Assembly: GCA_031285205.1 (NCBI GenBank) | Contig: JAITWO010000019.1 | Location: forward strand, 42,870 to 106,869 | DNA length: 64,000 nt | Origin: Methanomassiliicoccaceae archaeon | GTDB taxonomy: Archaea > Thermoplasmatota > Thermoplasmata > Methanomassiliicoccales > Methanomethylophilaceae | Direction of reading: 5' to 3' | Shown: positions 16,825-24,932 of the stretch, piece by piece | Layout: each line of letters opens with the position of its first letter | Numbering within the stretch: position 1 is the first letter of the stretch | Made by a program: the position numbers and the translations under genes | The notes under the pieces: generated by a model | Seen by the model: only the letters and a program-made list of their open reading frames with translations | Told to the model about the DNA's origin: nothing | Databases searched by the model: none

Positions 16825-17688
16825 ATGCACTACGCGGACTACAAGACGATACTTTCCCCCAAGAACGGGATGAACATTTACCGCGGATGCTCTCACGGGT
16901 GCATATACTGCGACAGCAGAAGCACCTGCTACAACATGGACCACGATTTTGAGGACATTGAAGTGAAACGCAATGCGCCCGGGATACTTGATGAACAGCT
17001 GAAACGGAAAAAGAAGAAGGGGATGATATTCACGGGAGCGATGAGCGACCCGTACAACCATCTGGAAGAGGAACTTCAGATGACCCGGCAGTGTCTTTCC
17101 GTGATCGAGAAGCATGGCTTCGGAGTTGCGGTACTGACCAAGTCCTCCCGTATCCTGCGGGACACGGACATACTGATGAAGATCAACAAAAAGAGCAGGT
17201 GCGTTGTGCAGATGACCCTTACAACGTATGAGGACGGGTTGTGCAAGATCCTTGAGCCTCATGTATCCGCGACATCGGAACGAGTGAACGTACTGATGAA
17301 TATGAAGGATGCCGGGATACCGACGGTCGTATGGATGTGCCCCACGTTGCCCTTCATTAACGACACGGAGGAGAACCTCCGGGGGCTGCTGGCTCTTTGC
17401 AGGGATGCGGACGTGAAGGGAATATTATGCTTCGGGTTCGGGACGACAATGAGGGAAGGGGACAGAGAATACTTCTACAAAAAACTGGATGAGCATTTTC
17501 CCGGGATGAAAGAAAGGTACGAGCAGGCCTTCGGCGACAGGTATGTGTGCAACAGCCCGAACGGCGGCCGTTTGATGAAGATATTCAAGGCTGAGTGCAA
17601 AAAGAACGGGATCATCCATGAGACGGATGATGTGTTCGCATTCATGAACGAATTCCCGGCGGGCACTGTGCAGACCTCGCTGTTCTGA
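16825..17688 (+). CDS. radical SAM protein, SplB/photolyase-like
   Basis: This 287-residue radical SAM enzyme has the CxxxCxxC cluster motif in 'RGCSHGCIYCDSR' near residue 20. It resembles the SplB-like 'DNA repair photolyase' group (COG1533) through 'MSDPYNHLEEELQMTRQCLSVI' and 'VLTKSSRILRDTDIL'. Only spore photolyases proper are known to repair spore photoproduct; for archaeal members the substrate is unknown, and spore repair is unlikely here. The start lies 1 base after the DUF1015 stop with GGTGAG adjacent, so the two form an operon. Confidence 0.87.
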   Translation: MHYADYKTILSPKNGMNIYRGCSHGCIYCDSRSTCYNMDHDFEDIEVKRNAPGILDEQLKRKKKKGMIFTGAMSDPYNHLEEELQMTRQCLSVIEKHGFGVAVLTKSSRILRDTDILMKINKKSRCVVQMTLTTYEDGLCKILEPHVSATSERVNVLMNMKDAGIPTVVWMCPTLPFINDTEENLRGLLALCRDADVKGILCFGFGTTMREGDREYFYKKLDEHFPGMKERYEQAFGDRYVCNSPNGGRLMKIFKAECKKNGIIHETDDVFAFMNEFPAGTVQTSLF

Positions 17689-17690
17689 TG

Positions 17691-18371
17691 TTATCTTTTC
17701 GCACACCATACCGCGAACTCATAGTTCTTGCATATCACATCAATGACCGGAAAACCGCATTCCTTCAGCATCTCAAGATGTGTCATCAGCTTGGTCGGTC
17801 GGTCCTCCGCATAATAATTGGACATCCACTTTTCCTCTATCTCTTTCCGTGAATAGCTTTCAGCCATGAAATCCTTCCATTTTTCCAGATAGACATTATG
17901 CAGTCCGTCGTCACTGCCCAACACCACGTCAGCATTGATGAACATCCCGCCCTTATTCAAAGATGAGAATATCTTCTCATAAAGCCTCATTTTATCGTCA
18001 TCCGTCTCCAGATGGTGAAGTGCCAACGAGGATACTATAAGATCGTACTTCTGCGGGAAAACGAAACTGTTCAGGTCCGCCGGAATATACTTCGCGTTGT
18101 TACCTACTTTGATCCTTGCCATCTCGAGCATGTTCTCGGCTATATCGACACATGTTATCTTTATGTTGGGGAAACTGTCCGATATCCTCTTTGATACCGT
18201 TCCCGTTCCGCATCCGAGATCTATCATTTCGAATGACCGATCCTTCCCGAACGGGATTATGGATATCAGAACATCGATCATCCGGTCATAATCGGGTATG
18301 ATCTTCAGTATCATCTCATCGAATTCCTTCGCTTCCTCCTCGAAGTGTGCCTTTACGCGCTCGGTGCCCAT
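17691..18371 (-). CDS. class I SAM-dependent methyltransferase
   Basis: This 226-residue Rossmann methyltransferase has motif I 'MIDLGCGTGTVSKRI' (about 50-64), motif II 'ITCVDIAENMLEMARI', and 'YDLIVSSLALHHLETDDDK'. The helical N terminus and C-terminal 'HLEMLKECGFPVIDVICKNYEFAVWCA' resemble the CmoA/tehB-like small-molecule group. The acceptor is unknown. It ends in TAA and converges on the radical SAM gene with a 2-base gap. It lies directly downstream of tRNA-Thr and may share its transcript, since AAGGGAT near the start is its only visible signal. Confidence 0.85.
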   Translation of the reverse strand: MGTERVKAHFEEEAKEFDEMILKIIPDYDRMIDVLISIIPFGKDRSFEMIDLGCGTGTVSKRISDSFPNIKITCVDIAENMLEMARIKVGNNAKYIPADLNSFVFPQKYDLIVSSLALHHLETDDDKMRLYEKIFSSLNKGGMFINADVVLGSDDGLHNVYLEKWKDFMAESYSRKEIEEKWMSNYYAEDRPTKLMTHLEMLKECGFPVIDVICKNYEFAVWCAKR

Positions 18372-18396
18372 TGATATCCCTTGTATGATAGAAAGG

Positions 18397-18468
18397 AGCC
18401 GCTGACGGGAATTGAACCCGCGCCCTACGCCTTACCAAGGCGTCGCTATACCCCTTAGCCACAGCGGC
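18397..18468 (-). tRNA. tRNA-Thr (GGU)
   Basis: GCCGCTG pairs with CAGCGGC. The anticodon arm is ACGCC-TTGGTAA-GGCGT with anticodon GGT. The T loop is TTCAATT, and CCA is not encoded. It reads ACC/ACT. Confidence 0.93.
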
Positions 18469-18572
18469 AGTAGTTCGCTCTAATAAAACACTCCTTGATA
18501 TAGTTTCTCATACTCGTTTTTTACAAAGTTTGTGAGAAACTTTATTTTGGTTCCGTACCTAACCGTGACACA

Positions 18573-20501
18573 ATGAAGAAAGAGATGAGCGCATTCGATG
18601 TCCGTGCCGTCGTGAAGGAGATGACTTTCCTCGAAGATGCGCATATGGATAAGATATTCCATTGGGGTGCAGGGAACGTGCTCTTCAGGATCAACGTCCA
18701 GGGGCAAGGAAAGAAGGAGCTGTTCTTCAAGGATAAGAAGTGGCTGTACATGCCTTCCGAGAAACCGGAGACCCCTGCGGCACCGACATCCTTTGCCTCT
18801 TATCTGAGAAAATATGTTGACAACGCACGTATCGGCAAGATAACACAGGCTGGTTTTGACAGAATAGTCATCCTCGAGTTATTGAAATCGGACGCATCAT
18901 ATCAACTGATATTCGAGATGTTCGGAGGCGGGAACGTGCTTTTGGTACTCGACGGGAAGATAATGAACTGTCTGATCCACAAAGTAAGAAGGGACAGGAC
19001 CGTGAGGCCCGGGGAAGATTACGTGATGCCCCGCTCCCGTTTCGATCCGACAGGATCGACGATCGATCACTTCCGGCAGTTGCTGATGTCCTCGGCAACG
19101 GACCTTGTCAGAACATTGGCGATGGATGCTAACCTTGGAGGGCAGTATGCAGAGGAGATGTGCAAGCGCACAGGCATACGTAAGAACACCAAACCGTCGG
19201 AGCTGAAAGAAGGTCAGATATCAGAGCTGTATGATGCTATGAACGGTATCGTCTCTTCCGCCCTTTCATCAACGAATGCGGTGATGTACAAGGACGGCGA
19301 CGGCATCGTTGACATTGCACCGGCGGACCTTCAGATATACGGCTCATACGAGAAACATATCTTCGATTCTGTGTCAGCGGCGATAGACCATCTGATCACG
19401 ACGGCGAAAGAAGAGGAGGAAGAGGAGTTCGTTGACCCGGAGACCGAGAAGCTGCAGAGGAGGGTGGACCGTCAGAGAGAGACGATAGAAGAGTACCGCA
19501 CGGAAGCCGGCGACCTGAAGATACGTGCCGATTCGGTCTATTCGAATTATCAGAAAGTTAATGAGTTGTTGGAAGTACTTGCGGTGCAGTCAAAGAGGCT
19601 CGGCTGGGACAAGCTGAAGGAAGGGGCCATGAAGATACCTTTCGTCTCTTCCGTGGATCCGTCAAAGAGTCTTGTGACCGCGGATCTGGACGGGCTGAAG
19701 GTAACGTTGGATTACACGAAGGGCATTGATGCCAACGCCTCCGACATCTATCAAAAGGGGAAGGACATCAACGATAAGGCAACGAGGGCGGCTGCGGCAC
19801 TGAAGGACAGCGAAGAACAGTTGGAGCGGAGGATGAAGGGCGCCGCCAAAGCCAAAGCCATAGCGCAGTCCCGCGCTGCACCGACGAAACAGTTCTGGTT
19901 CGAGAGGTATAAATGGTTCATCACCTCGAACAACCTTCTGGTACTGGCTGGAAGGGACGCCCGTACCAACGACAACGTGGTTAAAAAACACCTTAAGGAT
20001 CAGGATGTCTACGTGCATGCGGACGTCCACGGTGCGCCTTCAGTCATCATAAAAGGAGGTGCGGCGGCGAAAGAGGATGACCTCAGGGAAGCTTGCATAT
20101 TCGCGCTGACGCAATCGAAGGCGTGGTCATCGTCCGTCCCCGAAGGAAGTGCCTTCTGGGTGTTCCCGGACCAGGTGAGCAAGACGCCGCAGGCAGGCGA
20201 GTTCCTTCCGAAGGGTGCGTTCGTGATACGCGGCAAAAGGAATTACGAATATCATCTGCCGATAAAGCTGGCCGTTGGCGAGATGACCTACGAGAAAACG
20301 AGGAAGGTCATGTGCGGCCCGGTCGATGTCGTCGCAAAGATCTCACAGAAATATGTGACCATCTCTCCGACCAAGACCAAAGGCGGTAAAAAGACGGCAG
20401 AGCTTGCGAAATTATTCAGCGTGCCGGAGGAGGAGATCGCCAGGATCGCCCCTCCCGGAGAGTTCGATGTCACGAACAAAGTGTGGCCGGAAGATACGTG
20501 A
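18573..20501 (+). CDS. rqcH: ribosome quality control factor RqcH/Rqc2 (NEMF)
   Basis: Binds stalled 60S/50S-peptidyl-tRNA complexes and, in bacteria and eukaryotes, recruits tRNA to add C-terminal tails. The 642-residue protein has the NFACT layout: an NFACT-N domain from residue 1 ('FDVRAVVKEM...GNVLFRINVQG...MFGGGNVLLVLDGKI'), an HhH-like middle, a long coiled coil (about 270-440, 'DPETEKLQRRVDRQRETIEEYR'), and the NFACT-R domain starting 'FWFERYKWFITSNNLLVLAGRDA' with 'DVYVHADVHGAPSVIIKG'. A TATA-like element about 30 bp upstream suggests a leaderless mRNA. Confidence 0.95.
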   Translation: MKKEMSAFDVRAVVKEMTFLEDAHMDKIFHWGAGNVLFRINVQGQGKKELFFKDKKWLYMPSEKPETPAAPTSFASYLRKYVDNARIGKITQAGFDRIVILELLKSDASYQLIFEMFGGGNVLLVLDGKIMNCLIHKVRRDRTVRPGEDYVMPRSRFDPTGSTIDHFRQLLMSSATDLVRTLAMDANLGGQYAEEMCKRTGIRKNTKPSELKEGQISELYDAMNGIVSSALSSTNAVMYKDGDGIVDIAPADLQIYGSYEKHIFDSVSAAIDHLITTAKEEEEEEFVDPETEKLQRRVDRQRETIEEYRTEAGDLKIRADSVYSNYQKVNELLEVLAVQSKRLGWDKLKEGAMKIPFVSSVDPSKSLVTADLDGLKVTLDYTKGIDANASDIYQKGKDINDKATRAAAALKDSEEQLERRMKGAAKAKAIAQSRAAPTKQFWFERYKWFITSNNLLVLAGRDARTNDNVVKKHLKDQDVYVHADVHGAPSVIIKGGAAAKEDDLREACIFALTQSKAWSSSVPEGSAFWVFPDQVSKTPQAGEFLPKGAFVIRGKRNYEYHLPIKLAVGEMTYEKTRKVMCGPVDVVAKISQKYVTISPTKTKGGKKTAELAKLFSVPEEEIARIAPPGEFDVTNKVWPEDT

Positions 20502-20577
20502 GATGATACGATGCCTCCTTCTATTTCTGAGTCACTGTCCGGACATACTTATGTACGGCGCATGCGAACGATACTGA

Positions 20578-20985
20578 TCATTCTGACCAGTCATCGGTGT
20601 GGAGGCCCTTGACGTGAGAGAATCCTTTGTCACATGTTACCAATATGCCTCCGCGAGACATCGCTGTCGCCGCAATTAGGAGATCATTGCATCCTATCGC
20701 CCTTCCCTTCGCTTCCAGCTCCGCTTTTATTTTCCCGTAGACTGAGGAAGCGAGCGCGTCAAACGGTATTATCTCATACGGTTTGACGAAGTTGGTTATA
20801 TCGTTCATTCTACGTTCGAAGTTGTTACACTTATGCGCCCCGTGGATAAGTTCTGCCAAGGTCACAGAAGGGATCTTGATATATTCTGCATGGGTGCCCA
20901 TTATCGCGTCTATGATGTGCCGATTATTCGTATCGAATGCCGCCACTACTATGCTTGTGTCGAGAAAAAATGCCATTCGGTTCAC
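20578..20985 (-). CDS. vapC: VapC-like PIN domain RNase toxin
   Basis: This 135-residue PIN domain protein has the four conserved acidic positions: Asp in 'FFLDTSIVVAAFD', Glu in 'TLAELIHGA', Asp in 'GCNDLLIAATAM' and Asp in 'LVTCDKGF'. VapC toxins cleave tRNA or rRNA using Mg2+; the target here is unknown. The ATG overlaps the stop of the antitoxin gene as ATGA, the typical VapBC coupling. A second ATG three codons later is possible. Confidence 0.9.
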   Translation of the reverse strand: MNRMAFFLDTSIVVAAFDTNNRHIIDAIMGTHAEYIKIPSVTLAELIHGAHKCNNFERRMNDITNFVKPYEIIPFDALASSVYGKIKAELEAKGRAIGCNDLLIAATAMSRGGILVTCDKGFSHVKGLHTDDWSE

Positions 20986-21221
20986 CTCCGATCATCCTGG
21001 TCGAACGGTATGTCCTCGGGGTTACCCATCGGTTCATCTGCCCATGAACCGAAGAGATTGATGTAATCATCGGGGCGCTCGCCCTTGTGACCCTCCCTGA
21101 TCATATCGGCTACGTAGCTTGACAGGGACACTCCTTTATCTTTTGCCCTTGCCTGAATGTCCATGTAAAGGATCTGGTCTATGTATAGGGATATTTGTGG
21201 CGGCATTCTATCATCATGCAT
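20982..21221 (-). CDS. vapB: VapB-like ribbon-helix-helix antitoxin
   Basis: This 79-residue protein pairs with the downstream PIN toxin. The N-terminal 45 residues ('PPQISLYIDQILYMDIQARAKDKGVSLSSYVADMIREG') follow a beta strand plus two helices pattern of ribbon-helix-helix DNA binders, and the acidic, Pro/Asp-rich C terminus would wrap the toxin. An inverted repeat directly upstream (21223-21242) suits autoregulation. It is read towards the toxin, antitoxin first. Confidence 0.8.
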   Translation of the reverse strand: MHDDRMPPQISLYIDQILYMDIQARAKDKGVSLSSYVADMIREGHKGERPDDYINLFGSWADEPMGNPEDIPFDQDDRR

Positions 21222-21222
21222 C

Positions 21223-21242
21223 AGTATACTTGGACATATACT
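21223..21242 (-). promoter_or_regulatory. putative vapBC operator
   Basis: AGTATA and TATACT are perfect arms separated by 8 bases, immediately before the vapB ATG; read on the minus strand it also contains a direct repeat AAGTATA spaced by 12 bases. The AT-rich arms could include the TATA element. Confidence 0.45.
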
Positions 21243-21305
21243 TAATGTTTTTTGATAGAAGCGTAGCCGTCAGCATGCGCTGACCGTCATAATTTATAGG
21301 AGAGG

Positions 21306-21382
21306 TGGTGCCCGCGCCGAAATTCGAATTCGGGTCATAAGATCCGCAATCTCACAGGATATCCAGGCTACCCCACGCGGGC
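21306..21382 (-). tRNA. tRNA-Arg (GCG) with encoded CCA
   Basis: GCCCGCG pairs with CGCGGGC, the discriminator is A, and the next three bases are CCA (21308-21306). The anticodon arm TGAGA-TTGCGGA-TCTTA has one G-U pair; the anticodon is GCG. The T arm is CCGAA-TTCGAAT-TTCGG. It reads CGC/CGU. Among the four tRNAs in the window only this one encodes CCA. Confidence 0.9.
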
Positions 21383-21407
21383 ATTGTATGATATGGATGG
21401 TGTTTGA

Positions 21408-21599
21408 TCACAGCTCTACCTGGGAGCGGTAGCGCGTAATGTATCCGGCAATACGGTTCCTCATCGCCACTGACGAAACATCGGTCAGTGAGCTTACGAG
21501 GACCTTGTTGTTATCAAAGTCTTCCGTGAAGATCTCCGGATATTTGTTGACGAGCTCTATGGACACCCTTTTGATGTAGGTTGGTCTGATTCTTCCCAT
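21408..21599 (-). CDS. rps17e: ribosomal protein eS17 (S17e)
   Basis: This 63-residue archaeal/eukaryotic small-subunit protein is recognised over its whole length: 'MGRIRPTYIKRVSIELV', 'YPEIFTEDFDNNKVLVSSL' and 'MRNRIAGYITRYRS' are conserved blocks. The length is normal for the archaeal form. It lies downstream of thyX in the same direction and upstream of tRNA-Arg. Confidence 0.95.
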   Translation of the reverse strand: MGRIRPTYIKRVSIELVNKYPEIFTEDFDNNKVLVSSLTDVSSVAMRNRIAGYITRYRSQVEL

Positions 21600-21633
21600 A
21601 CGTTCACCGAGTAAGGCGCATTAAGGATGTGCC

Positions 21634-22305
21634 CTATTTAAGCTTTTTTAATTCAGTACGAGGCTTCCCGCACGACAGCTTCCCTTCCGGGCACGGCCCT
21701 CTGATGCACGGCGGGCCTGCATTCCTGAATACCACGGGTGACACGTCCCTGCATATCATCAACATCATATCGGCCATGTCCCTTATCTCACGCTGGGCGC
21801 GGTTGCACGTCCTCAGTGAGAAGAAATGCAACAGCTCACGGGCGTTCATTGTTATCGTGATGTTCGTTGTCGTGCCGTTCGGCAGTATGTATCTTGCATC
21901 TTCCGCAGGTACACGATCACATAGTTTTCTGTAAGATTCCCATATCGAATCCATCATTCTTGTATAAACGCTCAGCGCCTCCGGATCTTCCCTTATCGTC
22001 TCGGGGATCACATACGTCGGTTCTTTCAATGAGACGTAGCGTTGGCTCTGCTGCGAGAATGATGCCACCCTGTGCCTCACCAGCTGGTGCGTCAGCGCTC
22101 TTGACACGCCCTGCACTGAGAACGTGAACGTTGCGTGCTCAACGACGGAATGATGCCCCATGCCCACTATCTTTGATAGTATGCGCTCCGGATCCTCGCC
22201 GTCATCCATTAATTCGTGCGATGGCCTCTCAGAGTAACATGAATTGCCGGCGGACGCGCATATCTTGTCCGCATTCACCGTGTGCGCCAACAGTTTTACT
22301 ATCAT
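21634..22305 (-). CDS. thyX: flavin-dependent thymidylate synthase ThyX
   Basis: ThyX methylates dUMP using methylene-tetrahydrofolate/-pterin with reduced FAD. The diagnostic RHRxxSxxxxSxR motif is present as RHRVASFSQQSQR near residue 75, preceded by 'GHHSVVEHATFTF' and followed by 'MNARELLHFFSLRTCNRAQREIR'. It has 223 residues, within the normal range. The ATG at 22305 overlaps the upstream TraB-like stop as ATGA. It stops at TAG; nine further codons would be read before TGA if amber were decoded. Confidence 0.96.
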   Translation of the reverse strand: MIVKLLAHTVNADKICASAGNSCYSERPSHELMDDGEDPERILSKIVGMGHHSVVEHATFTFSVQGVSRALTHQLVRHRVASFSQQSQRYVSLKEPTYVIPETIREDPEALSVYTRMMDSIWESYRKLCDRVPAEDARYILPNGTTTNITITMNARELLHFFSLRTCNRAQREIRDMADMMLMICRDVSPVVFRNAGPPCIRGPCPEGKLSCGKPRTELKKLK

Positions 22306-23015
22306 TCTCCTTCTCCCTCCTCCTTCCCGGACCACAGTTCCTTCCTTAAGAGGTTCATGGACTCCGTATCCATTAGCGTCTTCAGCCTTATCTTCCTTAT
22401 GCCTTCGGTACCTAGCGATGATGCTATCCCTTCCACATGCCCGTCGCCGATCACCACTAAAATGTTCCCGTACCTTCCCATGGCCTCTTTTATCTTGGCT
22501 GTCATGTGCTCGTTCCTCTCATCTATAAGTTTCCTCACGAGCGTCGGATACTTCTTCCTCATTTCTGCAAAGTAATATTCCTCGTCCTCGGTGAACGCCT
22601 GTATAGACTTGTCGGCCCTCCTTTTCGAACTGAAGCGGTCGCCGATCATTGAGAACGTGAATCTCATCCTTTCCCTGAATCTCATCTCCTCCCAGACCTC
22701 TTTCATGGTCTGGTTGGCATCTTTGTCAATGAACTCTATGGCCGCTCCCATCGCCTTTCCCGTTTCCACGGCGGCGACGAACTCCGCGCCTACCTGTGAG
22801 CCGTACTCCTCCGCCAGGTTCCTCTGGTACTTGGCCATCTTCCTGTATGCCCACGGATCTTCGCCGTTCGGTTCACGCTGCGCCGCCGACGATATTGCGT
22901 TGTACCTTCTGGGGTCCAGTTCCACTAAGACAGCATCGGGCCACATGTTCTTCACTATGAACGACACCGGTTCGGCTATCTTGAACACATGTCCCGTACC
23001 CAGAAGAGTTATCAT
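22302..23015 (-). CDS. TraB/PrgY family protein
   Basis: This 237-residue protein shows the two TraB/PrgY glycine-histidine motifs, GTGHV near the N terminus and GDGHVEG near residue 200, and the conserved 'VLVELDPRRY'. The fold belongs to the TIKI/EreA-like superfamily of possible metalloproteases. PrgY in Enterococcus reduces pheromone activity, but archaeal members have no shown function. There is no C-terminal membrane part. The start at 23015 ('MITLLGTGHVFKIAEP') fits the family N terminus and a shared AT element at 23035-23045. It is coupled to thyX by ATGA. Confidence 0.88.
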   Translation of the reverse strand: MITLLGTGHVFKIAEPVSFIVKNMWPDAVLVELDPRRYNAISSAAQREPNGEDPWAYRKMAKYQRNLAEEYGSQVGAEFVAAVETGKAMGAAIEFIDKDANQTMKEVWEEMRFRERMRFTFSMIGDRFSSKRRADKSIQAFTEDEEYYFAEMRKKYPTLVRKLIDERNEHMTAKIKEAMGRYGNILVVIGDGHVEGIASSLGTEGIRKIRLKTLMDTESMNLLRKELWSGKEEGEGE

Positions 23016-23027
23016 CGTGCGACATAG

Positions 23028-23052
23028 GCAACAGCTTTTTATTAACTGTTGC
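23028..23052. promoter_or_regulatory. symmetrical divergent promoter with inverted repeat
   Basis: GCAACAG (23028-23034) and CTGTTGC (23046-23052) are perfect arms around an 11-base AT-rich core (CTTTTTATTAA). Divergent start codons lie 20-30 bp either side of the core (23015 minus, 23067 plus). The core could serve as the TATA element on both strands and the arms as a shared operator. Confidence 0.5.
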
Positions 23053-23066
23053 GCTGTGGCGCCTTC

Positions 23067-23729
23067 GTGAACGGCAGATATGGCCTTGTGGTCTTTGATA
23101 TGGACGGCGTCCTGATAGATCATCTCAGTTCGTGGACCTGGGTACACGACAAGATGGGCGTCAGCAATGACAAGTCGTTCGAGTTGTTCAGGAAAGGGGA
23201 GATATCGGAGATCGAGTTCATACGCCGTGACATCGCAATGTGGACCGATAAGAACAGTGACATCAGGATATCAGACATAATCGATGCGCTCCATGACATC
23301 CCTCTCATACCGGGCATTCAGGAAACGATAGCAACGTTATCGCACCACGGGATAAAGAGCGTGATCGTCAGCGGGGGTATCGACATGGCGGCACTGATGA
23401 TCGCGAACGAATACAATTTTGACGGTCACGCAGGGAACAGCATCCTCACATACGAAGACGGACGGCTCACCGGCGAAGGCAGGGTGAACGTCGATCTTAC
23501 GGACAAGGGGATCGTGACAAGGGAGTTCATGAGAAGATACGGCGCCTCCAAAGAGGATACGGTGGCTGTCGGTAACTCATATACGGACGTTAAGATGCTG
23601 GAAGCGGCCGGATTGGCAATAGCGTTCAACCCGATCGATGAACATGTCATAGAGGCTGCGGATGTTGTCATCCGAAGCAGGAACTTATCAGATATACTAA
23701 GCATCATCCTCGGGGACGAGGAAGGTTAG
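23067..23729 (+). CDS. HAD-superfamily phosphatase, SerB-like
   Basis: This 220-residue haloacid dehalogenase-type phosphatase has the nucleophile motif 'VFDMDGVLID' (DxDGV), motif II serine in 'VIVSGGIDMA', and motif IV in 'VAVGNSYTDVKMLEAAG'. The arrangement resembles phosphoserine phosphatase, but the GDS of motif IV reads GNS, so the substrate is uncertain. I chose GTG 23067 because it lies about 26-30 bp after the AT core of the divergent promoter; TTG 23049 is possible. It stops at TAG and overlaps the convergent zinc-finger gene by 4 bases. Confidence 0.8.
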   Translation: MNGRYGLVVFDMDGVLIDHLSSWTWVHDKMGVSNDKSFELFRKGEISEIEFIRRDIAMWTDKNSDIRISDIIDALHDIPLIPGIQETIATLSHHGIKSVIVSGGIDMAALMIANEYNFDGHAGNSILTYEDGRLTGEGRVNVDLTDKGIVTREFMRRYGASKEDTVAVGNSYTDVKMLEAAGLAIAFNPIDEHVIEAADVVIRSRNLSDILSIILGDEEG

Positions 23730-24349
23730 GCATCCTCAAGATCGAGGACGGCGTATGACCTCCTCTTGAACTTTCCGTAGATACGTGTTATGTTCCTTGC
23801 TTCCGCAGACCCTCTCCTTAACATCCTGCCTTCTATCTTTATCGAGTGGATCAGACAATCCATGTCATCAAAGCTCAGGATGTTCCCGACAGTGAACTCA
23901 TCGTCGGGCGATGACGGTATTGTTTTCGAATGTGTTCGGCGGTCATCGTTTATTGATACCTTCACATCGATCACGTCGAACTCTATCGCCCATATCGTCT
24001 TTATCTCGGTGGCCCTTGCCTTCTTGACCCTCTTTCCCCTGGCCAGCTCAAGCCCCGATATTTTCACAAGGCGTCCGTCATCCATGTTGAATTCATCGCC
24101 GACCTTCAGAAGATCGTCGTCCTCCAGCGTTATTGTTGAAATTTCGGATACGGCGCCGTCGCTGATCACTATCTTCACGTCTGTCGGCTTCGGGAACTGC
24201 ACCGTTGTGGTTCTCGTTAAATTGCAGTCCTGGCATCTTATCGTGGCATCCATCGATGTCTTGCCCATCCTGCCGTTCAGTACATCATGCAGTGTAACAT
24301 CCTCGCAGTCCGGACATTCGAAATATATCTCCGGTGGGACTTCCTTCAT
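23726..24349 (-). CDS. HVO_0476-family zinc finger protein
   Basis: This 207-residue euryarchaeal protein starts with a four-cysteine zinc ribbon ('ECPDCEDVTLHDVL' and 'IRCQDCNLTRTTTVQF'), followed by beta-strand modules with repeated 'IKTIWAIEFDVIDVKVSI' and 'DDMDCLIHSIKI' segments. It matches the HVO_0476 zinc finger family. A role in RNA or DNA binding is plausible but unproven. The start has GGAGAT 6 bases upstream, 4 bases after the MBL stop, so it is third in a rhomboid-MBL-zinc finger operon. Confidence 0.85.
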   Translation of the reverse strand: MKEVPPEIYFECPDCEDVTLHDVLNGRMGKTSMDATIRCQDCNLTRTTTVQFPKPTDVKIVISDGAVSEISTITLEDDDLLKVGDEFNMDDGRLVKISGLELARGKRVKKARATEIKTIWAIEFDVIDVKVSINDDRRTHSKTIPSSPDDEFTVGNILSFDDMDCLIHSIKIEGRMLRRGSAEARNITRIYGKFKRRSYAVLDLEDA

Positions 24350-24353
24350 CTCT

Positions 24354-24932
24354 TTATCTCCGCTTATCCCCCATGAACGGGAATCCGTGCCCGGGGATCA
24401 TCACATCAGCGTATTCAGTGATATACTTAATACTTTTCATGGCCAGCCCGGGATCGTAATTAATGCCCGGCGGTACCCCTCGTCGGTAATTGTCCTCCAG
24501 CGGTATCGCGTCGCCGGTGATGGCGTAGTTACGTTCAGAGTCAACGAACACGCTCATCGACCCCTCTGTGTGGCCCGGAGTGTACACCAATCTTACCCCC
24601 GGTGCGATCTCGACGTCCTCCGAGACTGGAACATAGTTCCTGCCTTCCGGACACTCCTCCGTGTGCACGTAGAATTTTGCTTTTTTGAAAAGGTCGTTGT
24701 TCCCGCAGTGGTCGTGATGCGTATGCGTCAATACGACAATGCTGACATCCTTCGGAAGAACGCCTACCTGCCTGAATGATGTCTTTATCGCCGGCAGCAT
24801 CTCGGTACTGCTTGTGTCCACCACTATGTTGACGTTCCCGGAACGTATCAGGGTGGATGTGGAATGTGCTTCCAGGATGATCCCGTCCTCTTTCACCAGC
24901 CTGCCGACCGCTAGAACGTCCAGCGTGTTCAT
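24354..24932 (-). CDS. metallo-beta-lactamase fold hydrolase
   Basis: This 192-residue MBL-fold protein has the metal-binding HxHxDH motif in 'VVLTHTHHDHCGNN', the next ligand in 'YTPGHTEGSMSVF', Asp in 'AITGDAIPLED' and a terminal His in 'MIPGHGFPF'. These supply a full di-metal site. It is likely a glyoxalase II-like or related hydrolase; the substrate is unknown. The ATG at 24932 overlaps the upstream rhomboid stop as ATGA, which fixes the start and indicates coupling. Confidence 0.88.
   Translation of the reverse strand: MNTLDVLAVGRLVKEDGIILEAHSTSTLIRSGNVNIVVDTSSTEMLPAIKTSFRQVGVLPKDVSIVVLTHTHHDHCGNNDLFKKAKFYVHTEECPEGRNYVPVSEDVEIAPGVRLVYTPGHTEGSMSVFVDSERNYAITGDAIPLEDNYRRGVPPGINYDPGLAMKSIKYITEYADVMIPGHGFPFMGDKRR

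Noticed and set aside
21408..21599. Small protein at 21408 as part of the VapBC module
   Set aside because: The sequence is a full-length ribosomal protein S17e; it is only a neighbour.
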